A DNA stretch of 34,528 bases from Chryseobacterium gleum. Its GTDB lineage: Bacteria; Bacteroidota; Bacteroidia; Flavobacteriales; Flavobacteriaceae. Below the pieces are notes generated by a model. That model was not told the origin of the DNA. It did no database searches and was given only the letters and a program-made list of their open reading frames with translations. Location: assembly GCA_945881885.1 (NCBI GenBank), contig CAMCVI010000014.1, forward strand, positions 1 through 34,528, given 5' to 3'. The position numbers and the translations under genes are program-made. How positions within the stretch are numbered: position 1 is the first letter of the stretch; every line of letters begins with the position of its first letter. This document shows, piece by piece, positions 7,372-16,433 of this stretch.

Positions 7372-9504
7372 ATGAAAAAAATAATCATCACATCAATAAT
7401 TTTGATGTTTAGCGTACAAATACATTCACAAAATCAAAATCAAAAAATGAATACAATACAACCGCCAATTGCAAAAATAATTCCAAAAAAATTAGAAAAA
7501 CACGGAGATGTTAGAACGGACAATTACTATTGGTTAAACGAAAGAGAAAATCTAGAAGTAATTGATTATTTAAATAAAGAAAACGAATATTACCAAAAAT
7601 CTACTGCGCATACCAAACAATTACAAGACGATTTGTTTGCTGAAATGAAATCCAGAATTAAAGAAGACGACAGTTCTGTGCCCTATTTTTATAACGAATA
7701 TTGGTACATCACGCGATTTGAAACGGGTAAAGATTATCCAATTTATGCGAGAAAAAAAGGAAGTTTAGCAGCCAAAGAAGAAATTTTATTTGACTGCAAT
7801 GAAATGGCAAAAGGACAATCTTACTTTAATTTAAGTGGCATGAGTGTAAGTGGCGACAATAAATTAGTAGCTTTTGGACTGGATTTGGTATCAAGAAGAC
7901 AATACACCATACATATTAAAAATTTAGAAACAGGTGAAATTCTTTCAGATAAAATTGAAAACACAACTGGTGGTTCTAGCTGGTCAACCGACAATGAAAC
8001 GCTTTTTTACACTGGGAAAGATGCACAAACGCTTCGTTCTGATAAAATTTTCAAACATAAATTAGGGACAAATGCATCTGAAGACAGGTTGGTTTTTCAC
8101 GAAAAAGACGATACTTACAGCACATATGTATATAAAGAAAAATCCAAAAAATACATCATAATTGGTTCCGGAAGTACACTTACAAGCGAATATCAAATCT
8201 TAGAAGCAAACAATCCTGATGGAAAATTCAGAGTATTTCAACCAAGAACACGTGGTTTAGAATATGCTATTTCTTTCTATAAAGATACATTTTACATCTT
8301 AACGAATGCCGATAAAGCCACTAATTTCAAATTAATGACTTCACCTGAGAATGCTACATCAAAAGAAAATTGGACCGATTTAATTCCGCATAGAAAAGAT
8401 GTTTTATTAGAAGGCATTGAAATTTTTAAAAACTATTTAGTAGTGGAAGAACGTTCGAACGGTTTAAATAAAATTCAAATTAAACCTTGGGATGGTTCTG
8501 GAGATTATTATTTGCCTTTCAATAGCGAGACGTATACGTGCAGTACCACTTCTAATGTTGATTTTGACACAGACGTTTTACGTTATGGCTACCAATCTAT
8601 GGCCACGCCTTCTTCTGTGATAGATTTCAATATGAAAACAAAGGAAAAAACCATCTTGAAAGAGCAAGCTGTTTTAGGCGGAAAGTTTGATAAAAATAAT
8701 TATATTGAAGAAAGAATTTGGGCTACTGCAACAGACGGAACAAAAATTCCTATGAGTGTGGTATACCGAAAAGGTATTAAAAAAGATGGAAAAAATCCAT
8801 TATTACAATATGCTTATGGTTCATATGGTTCTTCAATGGATCCTTATTTTTCAAGTACACGATTAAGTTTAATGGATAGAGGATTCATCTACGTTATTGC
8901 ACACATACGTGGTGGTGAAGATTTAGGAAGAGAATGGTATGAAAACGGAAAACTATTAAAAAAGAAAAATACCTTTACAGATTTTATTGATTGTAGTAAA
9001 TTCTTAATCTCAGAAAAATATACTTCTGCCGAGCATTTATATGCTGAAGGTGGTTCTGCCGGAGGATTATTAATGGGTGCGATTGTTAATTTGGCGCCAG
9101 AATTATACAATGGTGTCATTGCTCAAGTACCATTTGTAGACGTAATTACAACCATGTTAGATGACACAATTCCGTTAACTACAGGTGAATATGACGAATG
9201 GGGAAATCCGAATGAGAAAAAATATTATGATTACATGCTATCGTATTCTCCTTACGATCAAGTAAAAGCACAAGCATACCCAAATATGTATGTGTCAACA
9301 GGTTTACACGATTCACAAGTACAATATTTTGAACCAGCAAAATGGGTAGCAAAATTAAGAGTTATGAAAACCAATAACAAACAATTGTTTTTAGATACAA
9401 ATATGGATGCAGGACACGGTGGTGCTTCTGGAAGATTTGAAGCTTTGAAAGAATTAGCCAAAGAGTTTGCTTTCTTGTTTGATTTAGAAAACATTAAAAA
9501 ATAA
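7372..9504 (+). CDS. S9 family peptidase, oligopeptidase B-like
   Basis: 710 aa. The first ~20 residues (MKKIIITSIILMFSVQIHSQ) look like a signal peptide; an internal Met26 would give a cytoplasmic form, but export fits better. The N-terminal half is the beta-propeller of the prolyl oligopeptidase/oligopeptidase B family. The C-terminal ~260 residues are the alpha/beta hydrolase with a full triad: Ser562 in GGSAGG, Asp647 in GLHDSQ and His682 in AGHGG. The length fits oligopeptidase B (~690-720), which cleaves short peptides after Arg or Lys; the exact specificity is inferred. It follows the glutaminyl cyclase gene and precedes a PLP-enzyme gene. Confidence 0.92.
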   Translation: MKKIIITSIILMFSVQIHSQNQNQKMNTIQPPIAKIIPKKLEKHGDVRTDNYYWLNERENLEVIDYLNKENEYYQKSTAHTKQLQDDLFAEMKSRIKEDDSSVPYFYNEYWYITRFETGKDYPIYARKKGSLAAKEEILFDCNEMAKGQSYFNLSGMSVSGDNKLVAFGLDLVSRRQYTIHIKNLETGEILSDKIENTTGGSSWSTDNETLFYTGKDAQTLRSDKIFKHKLGTNASEDRLVFHEKDDTYSTYVYKEKSKKYIIIGSGSTLTSEYQILEANNPDGKFRVFQPRTRGLEYAISFYKDTFYILTNADKATNFKLMTSPENATSKENWTDLIPHRKDVLLEGIEIFKNYLVVEERSNGLNKIQIKPWDGSGDYYLPFNSETYTCSTTSNVDFDTDVLRYGYQSMATPSSVIDFNMKTKEKTILKEQAVLGGKFDKNNYIEERIWATATDGTKIPMSVVYRKGIKKDGKNPLLQYAYGSYGSSMDPYFSSTRLSLMDRGFIYVIAHIRGGEDLGREWYENGKLLKKKNTFTDFIDCSKFLISEKYTSAEHLYAEGGSAGGLLMGAIVNLAPELYNGVIAQVPFVDVITTMLDDTIPLTTGEYDEWGNPNEKKYYDYMLSYSPYDQVKAQAYPNMYVSTGLHDSQVQYFEPAKWVAKLRVMKTNNKQLFLDTNMDAGHGGASGRFEALKELAKEFAFLFDLENIKK

Positions 9505-9560
9505 ATTATTGAAAAGTTTTGTTTGTCAATTTGAACAACTTTAAATACATAATATTGAAA

Positions 9561-10601
9561 ATGAAAAATGAAATAAACGCCTACAACAATGTTTTAGAAT
9601 TAGTTGGAAATACGCCAATTATAAAATTGAATAAAATTACTGCTGGATTAACTGGGAATTTTTATGCGAAAATGGAAGCTTTTAATCCTGGACATTCATC
9701 TAAAGACAGAATTGCCTTACATATTATCAATTGCGCAGAAGAAAAAGGTATTTTAAAACCTGGTGCTACTATAGTAGAAACAACCTCAGGAAATACAGGA
9801 TTTAGTTTAGCTATGATTAGCATCATTAAAGGATACAAATGTATTTTAGCGGTGAGTGATAAATCGTCACCAGACAAAATTGATATGCTAAAAAGCATGG
9901 GAGCAAAGGTTTTCGTGTGCCCAGCTAAAGTAAAAGCTGATGATCCTAAAAGTTATTACGAAGTCGCAAAAAAAATTCATAAAGAAACGCCAAATTCTAT
10001 TTACATCAATCAATACTTTAATGATTTAAACATTGAAGCACATTATTGCAGTACAGGAAAAGAAATATGGAATCAAACAAATGGTTTGGTGACTCATGTT
10101 GTGGTTTGTAGTGGTACTGGTGGAACTATTTCTGGCATAGGAAGATACTTAAAAGAGAAAAATCCAGCTATAAAAGTTTTAGGTGTAGATGCTTATGGTT
10201 CTGCTTTAAAAAAATACCATGAAACCAAAAAATTTGACGAAAAAGAAATTTATTCATACAAAATAGAAGGTTTAGGTAAAAATTTAATTCCAACAGCAAC
10301 TGATTTTGATATTATTGATAAATATATAAAAGTTACCGACAAAGAAAGTGCTATTACCGCAAGGGAAATATCCAAAACCGAAGGTTTATTTGTAGGTTAT
10401 ACTTCTGGCGCAGCATTTCAAGCTGTAAAGCAATATGCTGCTTTAGGAGAATTTAACGAAAACAGTAATGTAGTTATTGTTTTCCCCGATCACGGATCGC
10501 GTTATATGAGTAAAATTTATAGCGATGACTGGATGCAAGAACAAGGTTTTTTAGATGCTGAAAATAGTGATGATTCAATGAAAATTGAGGTAATAAAATA
10601 A
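9561..10601 (+). CDS. Cysteine synthase / cystathionine beta-synthase family PLP enzyme
   Basis: 346 aa from ATG 9561. A longer in-frame TTG version from 9519 is rejected because a TAATATTG -7-like element (9550-9557) sits directly before this ATG and homologues begin near VLELVGNTP. It is a fold-type II PLP enzyme with SSKDR (PLP lysine Lys48), [12 protein letters not shown] (phosphate and substrate loop), [13 protein letters not shown] (phosphate cup) and [17 protein letters not shown] at the end. It makes cysteine or cystathionine from an activated serine or O-acetylserine; sequence alone does not separate the two. The C-terminal CBS regulatory domains of the human enzyme are absent. No sulphur-assimilation genes are adjacent. 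Confidence 0.88.
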   Translation: MKNEINAYNNVLELVGNTPIIKLNKITAGLTGNFYAKMEAFNPGHSSKDRIALHIINCAEEKGILKPGATIVETTSGNTGFSLAMISIIKGYKCILAVSDKSSPDKIDMLKSMGAKVFVCPAKVKADDPKSYYEVAKKIHKETPNSIYINQYFNDLNIEAHYCSTGKEIWNQTNGLVTHVVVCSGTGGTISGIGRYLKEKNPAIKVLGVDAYGSALKKYHETKKFDEKEIYSYKIEGLGKNLIPTATDFDIIDKYIKVTDKESAITAREISKTEGLFVGYTSGAAFQAVKQYAALGEFNENSNVVIVFPDHGSRYMSKIYSDDWMQEQGFLDAENSDDSMKIEVIK

Positions 10602-10653
10602 GTTTATTTAAAATAAAAAGCACCCTAAAAAAATTATTATTTGTAAAAAAGGC

Positions 10654-10682
10654 TTTGATATTGAAAATATTTTTTATTTTTG
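10654..10682 (+). promoter_or_regulatory. Promoter of the small secreted protein gene
   Basis: TTTG (10654-10657), a 17-nt spacer, then TATTTTTG (10675-10682), matching the Bacteroidota consensus. It overlaps the alternative TTG start at 10680 and so argues for the ATG at 10707. Confidence 0.65.
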
Positions 10683-10706
10683 ATAAAACAATTAAAAAAA
10701 TTAACA

Positions 10707-11036
10707 ATGAAAAATTTATTAGGCGCTCTTGTTTTGTTTTTAGCTTTCACTATGAATGCTAGTGCTCAAGAAACATTTAAAAAAGTAGACGAAAAAATTG
10801 AAGCTAAGAAGAATATGACGGCTTTAGCTGAAGCAATAACCGTAGAAGGAACTTTAAGCGAAGATTTAACTAGATTATTTGAATACAAATTCAGTAATTT
10901 AAACGAAAACCTTTCACCTGAAAGAAAAATCGAATTGGCGAAAGTAATTGAAGCTAAATTAAGAGCAACACTTTCTCAAACACAAATGGAAAGTATTGAA
11001 AGTAAACAAGGTTTGTTGAAAAAATTAACAAACTAA
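10707..11036 (+). CDS. Small secreted helical protein of unknown function
   Basis: 109 aa from ATG 10707; the upstream in-frame TTG at 10680 lies inside the promoter and is rejected. Residues 1-21 are a clear Sec signal peptide (LGALVLFLAFTMNASA-Q). The mature ~88 residues are charged and predicted mostly helical, rich in Lys and Glu, with no cysteine and no recognised domain. It has its own consensus promoter and ends in a strong terminator 21 nt after the stop, so it is probably a single-gene transcript and could be abundant. Periplasmic location is inferred; I do not recognise the family. Confidence 0.75.
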   Translation: MKNLLGALVLFLAFTMNASAQETFKKVDEKIEAKKNMTALAEAITVEGTLSEDLTRLFEYKFSNLNENLSPERKIELAKVIEAKLRATLSQTQMESIESKQGLLKKLTN

Positions 11037-11051
11037 AAATAAATTATTTTT

Positions 11052-11090
11052 AAAAAAGCCCGTTTAGTAGTTACTAAACGGGCTTTTTTT
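11052..11090. terminator. Bidirectional terminator between the small secreted protein gene and hemL
   Basis: GCCCGTTTAGT (11058-11068), loop AGTT, ACTAAACGGGC (11073-11083), with an A-run before and a T-run after. The left-hand T-run overlaps the hemL stop codon (11089-11091), so on the minus strand the hairpin directly follows hemL. Confidence 0.92.
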
Positions 11091-12375
11091 ATAAGATTTT
11101 TGCTGCTTTGTCAACGCAAGCAATTGTGTAGTCTAAATCTTCATAACTTAAAGCATCTGTAATAAACCAAGATTCATAAGCCGAGGGTGCAATATAAATA
11201 CCTAAATTTAATAGTTCATGAAAGAATTTTTTAAATCTATCGTTATCTCCATTTTTTGCAGTTTCAAAATCATAGACTTCATTTTTATCAAAGTGCACTG
11301 AAATCATTGACCCTACTCTATTTATTGTAAACTCAATCTTATTTTCCGACAAAACTCTTTGGATTCCCTTTTCTAAATAAGCCGTTTTTTCTTCTAATCT
11401 ATTAAAAATTTCAGGGTCTGAATTTAATTCCAACAGCATTTGATACCCTGCCGCCATAGCTAACGGGTTTCCAGATAATGTTCCAGCTTGATAAACAGGA
11501 CCTAATGGCGACAACAAGTTCATAATTTCATTTCTTGCTGCAAATGCACCAACTGGCAAACCGCCGCCAATTACTTTGCCAAAACATATAATATCTGCTG
11601 CAACTTGATACAATTCTTGTACACCACCTTTTGCAAGACGAAATCCAGTCATCACTTCATCAAACACAAGCAAGGCACCGTTTTCCTTACAAAGTTCTTT
11701 TAAACCTGATAAAAAACCTTCTTTTGGAGGAATACAACCCATATTTCCTGCAACTGGTTCTACAATAATTGCTGCAATTTCATTTTTATTGGCTTCAAAA
11801 AGTGCTTTTACATTTTCTAAATTATTGTAGTTTGCTAACAATGTATCTTTTGCTGTGCCGGATGTTACACCAGGGCTATTAGGCACTCCAAACGTACTTA
11901 ATCCACTTCCAGCAGCAATCAAAAAAGAATCAGAATGGCCATGATAACAACCTGAAAATTTTATTATTTTATCTCGTTTGGTATAACCTCGTGCCAAGCG
12001 AATTGCACTCATACAAGCTTCTGTACCCGAATTAACAAATCGAATTTTATCAATGTTTGGAACCATTGAAATAGCCAATTGAGCAATTTTAGTTTCCAAT
12101 TCTGTAGGTGCACCAAAAGAAGTACCTTTTTTTGCTTTTTCAATAATCGCTTGTACTACTGGCTCGTGAGCATGACCTAAAATCATAGGTCCCCAAGAGT
12201 TAATATAGTCTATATATTTATTCCCGTCTTCATCATATAAATAAGCGCCTTTGGCTTCTTTTATAAAAATAGGAAAACCACCAACACCTTTAAATGCTCT
12301 TACTGGAGAATTGACGCCACCTGGTATAACTTCATTAGCTTCAACAAATAACTGACTGCTTCTTTGATATAACAT
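11089..12375 (-). CDS. hemL: Glutamate-1-semialdehyde 2,1-aminomutase
   Basis: 428 aa, normal length. It converts glutamate-1-semialdehyde to 5-aminolevulinate, the last step of the C5 route to heme. Motifs are [15 protein letters not shown] at the N-terminus, [18 protein letters not shown] (cofactor phosphate region), [24 protein letters not shown] with the PLP-binding Lys267 (the position expected from E. coli HemL Lys265), and [11 protein letters not shown]. The start overlaps the upstream gene's stop by 1 nt (TAATG), so translation should be coupled. It is the last gene of a three-gene minus-strand operon and ends on a strong hairpin. Confidence 0.97.
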   Translation of the reverse strand: MLYQRSSQLFVEANEVIPGGVNSPVRAFKGVGGFPIFIKEAKGAYLYDEDGNKYIDYINSWGPMILGHAHEPVVQAIIEKAKKGTSFGAPTELETKIAQLAISMVPNIDKIRFVNSGTEACMSAIRLARGYTKRDKIIKFSGCYHGHSDSFLIAAGSGLSTFGVPNSPGVTSGTAKDTLLANYNNLENVKALFEANKNEIAAIIVEPVAGNMGCIPPKEGFLSGLKELCKENGALLVFDEVMTGFRLAKGGVQELYQVAADIICFGKVIGGGLPVGAFAARNEIMNLLSPLGPVYQAGTLSGNPLAMAAGYQMLLELNSDPEIFNRLEEKTAYLEKGIQRVLSENKIEFTINRVGSMISVHFDKNEVYDFETAKNGDNDRFKKFFHELLNLGIYIAPSAYESWFITDALSYEDLDYTIACVDKAAKIL

Positions 12376-13220
12376 TATTTTTTTACTTTTAGGTTTTGAC
12401 CAATTGAAATTCCAGATTCTGAAATACTATTTAAACTTTTTAACTCCTCAACAGAAATATTGTATTTTTTTGACAATGAATATAAAGTATCTCCTTTTTC
12501 AACTATGTGTTCCTCAGGAATTTGGGCAACAACTCTTGGTTTAGGCACAAAATTTCTTCCCAAAACTTCATTGTCAATTTTATATAATTCATACCGTTCA
12601 ATAATACCAATTAATTTTGATGGATATAGCGTGTCTGTAGCATAACCGGCTTGTTTTAAGCCATTTGCCCAGGATTCATAATCGCCTTTATCTAATTTAA
12701 ACAAACTTTCATAACGTTTTCTTGAAGATAAAAAAGCAGAGTGATCTTTATACGATTCTGTTGGATCTTTATATTTTCTAAAACACTCTTGTTCAGCATC
12801 ATCATCATATTTTACAGATTCACCAGTCCATCCTGTATGACATTTTATTCCGAAATGATTGTTCGCTTCTTTAGCTAAAGATCCAAATCCCGCACCCGAT
12901 TCTAAAATTCCCTGTGCCATAGTGATACTTGCAGGAATACCATGAACCTTCATATTATTTTTAGCCGTTTCTTTAAAATCTTCAATATATTTTTTTACAT
13001 CTTCTGTAGTTGCTTTTACTTTGGATGTTGCCACTAAAATTTCACTTCCTGAAGGATTTTCCTTCGTTGGAGATTTTGTTAATGGTGTTGGTTTTGCAAC
13101 AGGTTTTTTTGAAGCAGGATACGTTTTAGAATACTTTTTTCCTTTAGTAGTAGTGATTTTAGAGCCACCACAACTTATTAAAAGCAGCGCAAGAAACAGT
13201 ATCAAAATTTTATTTATCAT
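12375..13220 (-). CDS. GH73 glucosaminidase lipoprotein with C-terminal LysM
   Basis: 281 aa. The lipoprotein signal ends at Cys17 (ALLLISC). Residues 18-70 are a Lys/Pro/Thr-rich linker, 75-215 a GH73-type glucosaminidase domain, and 238-280 one LysM domain ([17 protein letters not shown]). The catalytic Glu is probably Glu107 in [12 protein letters not shown]; family motifs [25 protein letters not shown] and LKQAGYATD are all present. It hydrolyses the glycan backbone of peptidoglycan, with LysM holding it to the wall and the lipid anchor to a membrane. It overlaps the upstream PLP-enzyme gene by 4 nt (ATGA) and hemL by 1 nt. Confidence 0.93.
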   Translation of the reverse strand: MINKILILFLALLLISCGGSKITTTKGKKYSKTYPASKKPVAKPTPLTKSPTKENPSGSEILVATSKVKATTEDVKKYIEDFKETAKNNMKVHGIPASITMAQGILESGAGFGSLAKEANNHFGIKCHTGWTGESVKYDDDAEQECFRKYKDPTESYKDHSAFLSSRKRYESLFKLDKGDYESWANGLKQAGYATDTLYPSKLIGIIERYELYKIDNEVLGRNFVPKPRVVAQIPEEHIVEKGDTLYSLSKKYNISVEELKSLNSISESGISIGQNLKVKK

Positions 13221-14116
13221 ATTTTTATCTTTGTTTTTCCAGATTTTTCTAATTTTAAATTCATACCAGCAATACCTTGTAAGCCACCAGTATGAATGGC
13301 TAAAATTTTTGATTTTGGTGGAAAAAAGTTATTTTTTATTAAATCAAAAATGCCAAACATCATTTTCCCTGTATAAATTGGATCTAAAGGAATAGCATGT
13401 TGTAAATAAAATGAATTCATAAATTCAATTAACTCATTTGTTACTTTTCCATAACCTCCAAAATGATACTCACAATTTACAGACCAATTATTTTTAGTTG
13501 CAAATTTAGCAATATCATTTTGTAAAAAATCACCTTTTAAGGAAGAAAATCCAAGAATATTTTGGTTGGAACTAGAACTATTAATAATTCCAGAAATTGT
13601 GCCACCTGTTCCTATTGATGAACAAATATGTGTAAACTCAAAATCTCCATCAGATAAAATTTCTTCACAACCTTTTATGGCCAATTCATTTGTTCCGCCT
13701 TCTGGTAACAAATAAAAGTCACCAAATTTTGATTGTAATTCAGCTATAAATTCAGGTGTGTCTTTTAACCTATATTTTTCTCTAGAAACAAAAAATAATT
13801 TCATTTCTAATTGTTGCGCGACTGTTAAACTTGGGTTTTCATTTATTTTTTCTTGTAATTCTTCGCCTCTAATTATTCCAATAGTTTCAAAACCAAATTC
13901 TTTTCCCGCGCCTGCTACGGCTACAATATGATTAGAAAAAGCACCTCCAAACGTTAATAAAACCTTTTTGTTTTGCTGTTTGGCAGCACTTAAATTATAT
14001 TTTAATTTTATGAATTTATTTCCTGAAATAATAGGATGCAATTGATCTTCTCTTTTGATAAAAAGCTCAATTCCGTCAGAAAAATGAATTGCTATTTTTT
14101 GATTTGTTGATTTCAT
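13217..14116 (-). CDS. ACC deaminase / D-cysteine desulfhydrase family PLP enzyme
   Basis: 299 aa, a fold-type II PLP enzyme. The N-terminus reads IKREDQLHPIISGNKFIKLK with the PLP lysine at Lys34 in SGNKF, followed by TFGGAFSNHIVAVA (the Ser-Asn-His substrate loop), LPEGGTNELAIKG and [13 protein letters not shown]. This layout is shared by 1-aminocyclopropane-1-carboxylate deaminase and D-cysteine desulfhydrase. In Bacteroidota the usual annotation is the former, but no ethylene-related context is present and the true substrate is open. It is the first gene of the operon with the GH73 gene and hemL (4-nt ATGA overlap). No convincing consensus promoter is seen in the 82 nt before it. Confidence 0.87.
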   Translation of the reverse strand: MKSTNQKIAIHFSDGIELFIKREDQLHPIISGNKFIKLKYNLSAAKQQNKKVLLTFGGAFSNHIVAVAGAGKEFGFETIGIIRGEELQEKINENPSLTVAQQLEMKLFFVSREKYRLKDTPEFIAELQSKFGDFYLLPEGGTNELAIKGCEEILSDGDFEFTHICSSIGTGGTISGIINSSSSNQNILGFSSLKGDFLQNDIAKFATKNNWSVNCEYHFGGYGKVTNELIEFMNSFYLQHAIPLDPIYTGKMMFGIFDLIKNNFFPPKSKILAIHTGGLQGIAGMNLKLEKSGKTKIKI

Positions 14117-14184
14117 AAAAAAGAAATAATTGTTTCGTGATATAAATATTTAAAAACTAATACAATCATTTGCTACAAAGTTCC

Positions 14185-14192
14185 TAAATTTG
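14185..14192 (+). promoter_or_regulatory. -7 element of the DUF5522 gene, implying a leaderless or near-leaderless mRNA
   Basis: TAAATTTG matches TAnnTTTG exactly and ends only 5 nt before the ATG at 14198, so transcription should begin at or beside the start codon. The nearest upstream TTTG is only 12 nt away, too close for a -33 element. Confidence 0.55.
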
Positions 14193-14197
14193 CGACT

Positions 14198-14374
14198 ATG
14201 AACAATGAAATAAATCCAAAAAATTTAAAAGAAGGAGAAGATTTTTATTTTACTCCGGAAGGATATAAATGTTTTACAGAAAAACACCACCTAAAACGTG
14301 GCTACTGTTGTAAAAGTGGTTGCCGACATTGTCCATATGGTTTCGATAAAAAAACAGGAACAAATAAAAAATAG
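14198..14374 (+). CDS. DUF5522 cysteine-rich mini-protein
   Basis: 58 aa, too short for most ORF filters. It contains the motif RGYCCKSGCRHCPYGF (residues 34-49), with Cys37, Cys38, Cys42 and Cys45 plus Cys25 and several His; this arrangement suggests a small metal (zinc or Fe-S) site and matches the DUF5522 family. No signal peptide is present, so it should be cytoplasmic. It is followed 69 nt later by hutU on the same strand. A perfect TAnnTTTG element 5 nt before its ATG supports it as a real gene. The function of the family is unknown. Confidence 0.85.
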   Translation: MNNEINPKNLKEGEDFYFTPEGYKCFTEKHHLKRGYCCKSGCRHCPYGFDKKTGTNKK

Positions 14375-14410
14375 ATTTAGATAACCGATTTTCAAACAAA
14401 AATTTCTGAA

Positions 14411-14440
14411 AATCCAAAATCTAAAAATCCAAAATCTAAA
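14411..14440 (+). repeat. Tandem 2 x 15-bp repeat before hutU
   Basis: AATCCAAAATCTAAA occurs twice in perfect tandem (14411-14425, 14426-14440), ending 3 nt before the hutU ATG. No Shine-Dalgarno is present here. This could be a slipped-strand duplication in the 5' UTR. Confidence 0.85.
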
Positions 14441-14443
14441 AAA

Positions 14444-16423
14444 ATGACTTTTAAAGAACAAATACAACAAGGAATTCCAGATATTTTACCACTACAAAAA
14501 CCGTATGACGTTGCTATAAATCATGCACCAAAGCGAAAAGAAATTCTTTCAGATGAAGAAAAAAAATTAGCTTTAAAAAACGCTTTACGTTATTTTGACC
14601 CCAAACACCATGCCACGTTACTACCTGAATTTAAAGCCGAATTAGAAAAATATGGTCGGATTTATATGTATCGATTTCGTCCAGATTACGAAATGAAAGC
14701 CAGACCCATTTCTGAATATCCAGGAAATTCTGAGCAAGCAAAAGCCATTATGTTGATGGTACAAAATAATTTAGATTATGCAGTAGCACAACATCCTCAT
14801 GAATTAATTACGTATGGTGGAAATGGCGCTGTTTTTCAAAATTGGGCACAATATTTACTTACTATGAAATATTTGTCTGAAATGACGGATGAACAAACTT
14901 TATCCATGTATTCTGGACATCCAATGGGATTATTTCCTTCACATAAAGAAGCACCAAGAGTTGTAGTTACCAACGGAATGGTTATTCCAAACTACTCCAA
15001 ACCAGATGATTGGGAAAAAATGAACGCTTTAGGCGTTTCGCAATACGGACAAATGACTGCGGGAAGTTATATGTACATTGGACCTCAAGGTATTGTTCAT
15101 GGAACTACTATTACAGTTTTAAATGGTTTTCGAAAAATAAAAAAATCACCAACAGGCGGATTATTTGTAACTTCTGGATTAGGAGGAATGTCTGGCGCAC
15201 AACCAAAAGCTGGAAATATCGCGGGTTGTGTAACGGTTTGTGCAGAAGTGAATTCAAAAATCACACACATTCGTCATGCACAAGGTTGGATAAATGAAGT
15301 GATTGAAGACATTACACTCTTAGTAGCAAGAGTTAGAAAAGCATTGGAAAACAAAGAAGTTGTTTCAATTGCTTACTTAGGAAATGTGGTAGATGTTTGG
15401 GAACGATTTGATAAAGAAAATTTACATATTGATTTGGGTTCTGATCAAACTTCGCTACACAATCCTTGGGCGGGTGGCTACTACCCTATCGGATTTTCTT
15501 TTGAAGAGTCTAATGAAATGATGGCCAACAATCCTGAAAAATTTAAAGAAGAAGTACAAAAAACATTGCGTCGTCATGCATTGGCAGTTAATAAACATAC
15601 GGATAAAGGTACTTATTTTTTCGACTATGGAAATGCGTTTTTATTAGAAGCTTCCAGAGCTGGAGCGGATGTGTTTGCAGAAAATCACATCGATTTTAAA
15701 TACAATAGTTATGTACAAGATATTATGGGTCCGATGTGTTTTGATTATGGATTTGGCCCTTTTCGTTGGGTTTGTGCCTCTGGAAATCCAGAAGATTTAG
15801 CTAAAACAGATGCAATTGCCTGTGCCGTTTTAGAAGAAATGATGAAAACTTCTCCAGAAGAAATTCAGCAGCAAATGGCCGATAATATTCAGTGGATTAA
15901 TGGCGCTCAAGAAAATAAATTAGTTGTTGGTTCACAAGCTCGAATTTTATATGCTGACTCAGAAGGACGAATAAAAATTGCAGAAGCATTCAATCAAGCT
16001 ATTGCTCGTGGCGAAATTGGAATGGTAATTTTAGGTAGAGACCATCATGATGTTTCTGGCACCGATTCGCCATACAGAGAAACTTCAAATATTTATGATG
16101 GTTCTCGTTTTACTGCAGATATGGCCATTCAGAATGTAATTGGTGATAGTTTTAGAGGAGCTACTTGGGTTTCTATTCATAACGGAGGTGGTGTTGGTTG
16201 GGGAGAAGTCATAAACGGTGGTTTTGGCATGCTTCTTGATGGAACTAAAGAAGCATCTAAACGTTTAGAAATGATGCTGTTTTGGGATGTAAACAACGGA
16301 ATATCCAGAAGAAATTGGGCACGTAATGAAGGTGCAATATTTGCCATAAAACGCGCAATGGAAGCACAACCTTTATTAAAAGTTACACTTCCAAACCTAG
16401 TTGACGAAAATTTATTAACCTAA
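14444..16423 (+). CDS. hutU: Urocanate hydratase (urocanase)
   Basis: 659 aa, the long form usual in Flavobacteriia (E. coli-type enzymes are ~555). It adds water across urocanate to give 4-imidazolone-5-propionate, the second step of histidine degradation, using NAD+ as an electrophile. Visible family blocks are TYGGNGAVFQNWAQYLL, LSMYSGHPMGLFPS, GQMTAGSYMYIGPQGIVHGT, FVTSGLGGMSGAQPKA, GRDHHDVSGTDSPYRET and HNGGGVGWGEVINGGFGM. Other hut genes (hutH, hutI, hutG) are not in the window, so the pathway must be dispersed. The leader carries a tandem 15-bp repeat. A DUF4136 lipoprotein gene follows after 10 nt and is probably co-transcribed. Confidence 0.96.
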   Translation: MTFKEQIQQGIPDILPLQKPYDVAINHAPKRKEILSDEEKKLALKNALRYFDPKHHATLLPEFKAELEKYGRIYMYRFRPDYEMKARPISEYPGNSEQAKAIMLMVQNNLDYAVAQHPHELITYGGNGAVFQNWAQYLLTMKYLSEMTDEQTLSMYSGHPMGLFPSHKEAPRVVVTNGMVIPNYSKPDDWEKMNALGVSQYGQMTAGSYMYIGPQGIVHGTTITVLNGFRKIKKSPTGGLFVTSGLGGMSGAQPKAGNIAGCVTVCAEVNSKITHIRHAQGWINEVIEDITLLVARVRKALENKEVVSIAYLGNVVDVWERFDKENLHIDLGSDQTSLHNPWAGGYYPIGFSFEESNEMMANNPEKFKEEVQKTLRRHALAVNKHTDKGTYFFDYGNAFLLEASRAGADVFAENHIDFKYNSYVQDIMGPMCFDYGFGPFRWVCASGNPEDLAKTDAIACAVLEEMMKTSPEEIQQQMADNIQWINGAQENKLVVGSQARILYADSEGRIKIAEAFNQAIARGEIGMVILGRDHHDVSGTDSPYRETSNIYDGSRFTADMAIQNVIGDSFRGATWVSIHNGGGVGWGEVINGGFGMLLDGTKEASKRLEMMLFWDVNNGISRRNWARNEGAIFAIKRAMEAQPLLKVTLPNLVDENLLT

Positions 16424-16433
16424 ATATTATAAT

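Noticed and set aside
9519..9560. Upstream TTG start for the cysteine synthase-like enzyme
   Set aside because: It adds 14 unconserved residues and overlaps the likely promoter; ATG 9561 fits better.
13021..13395. A 124-residue plus-strand frame opposite the GH73 and PLP-enzyme genes
   Set aside because: It is antisense to two well-supported overlapping genes, has no promoter or domain, and spans their junction.
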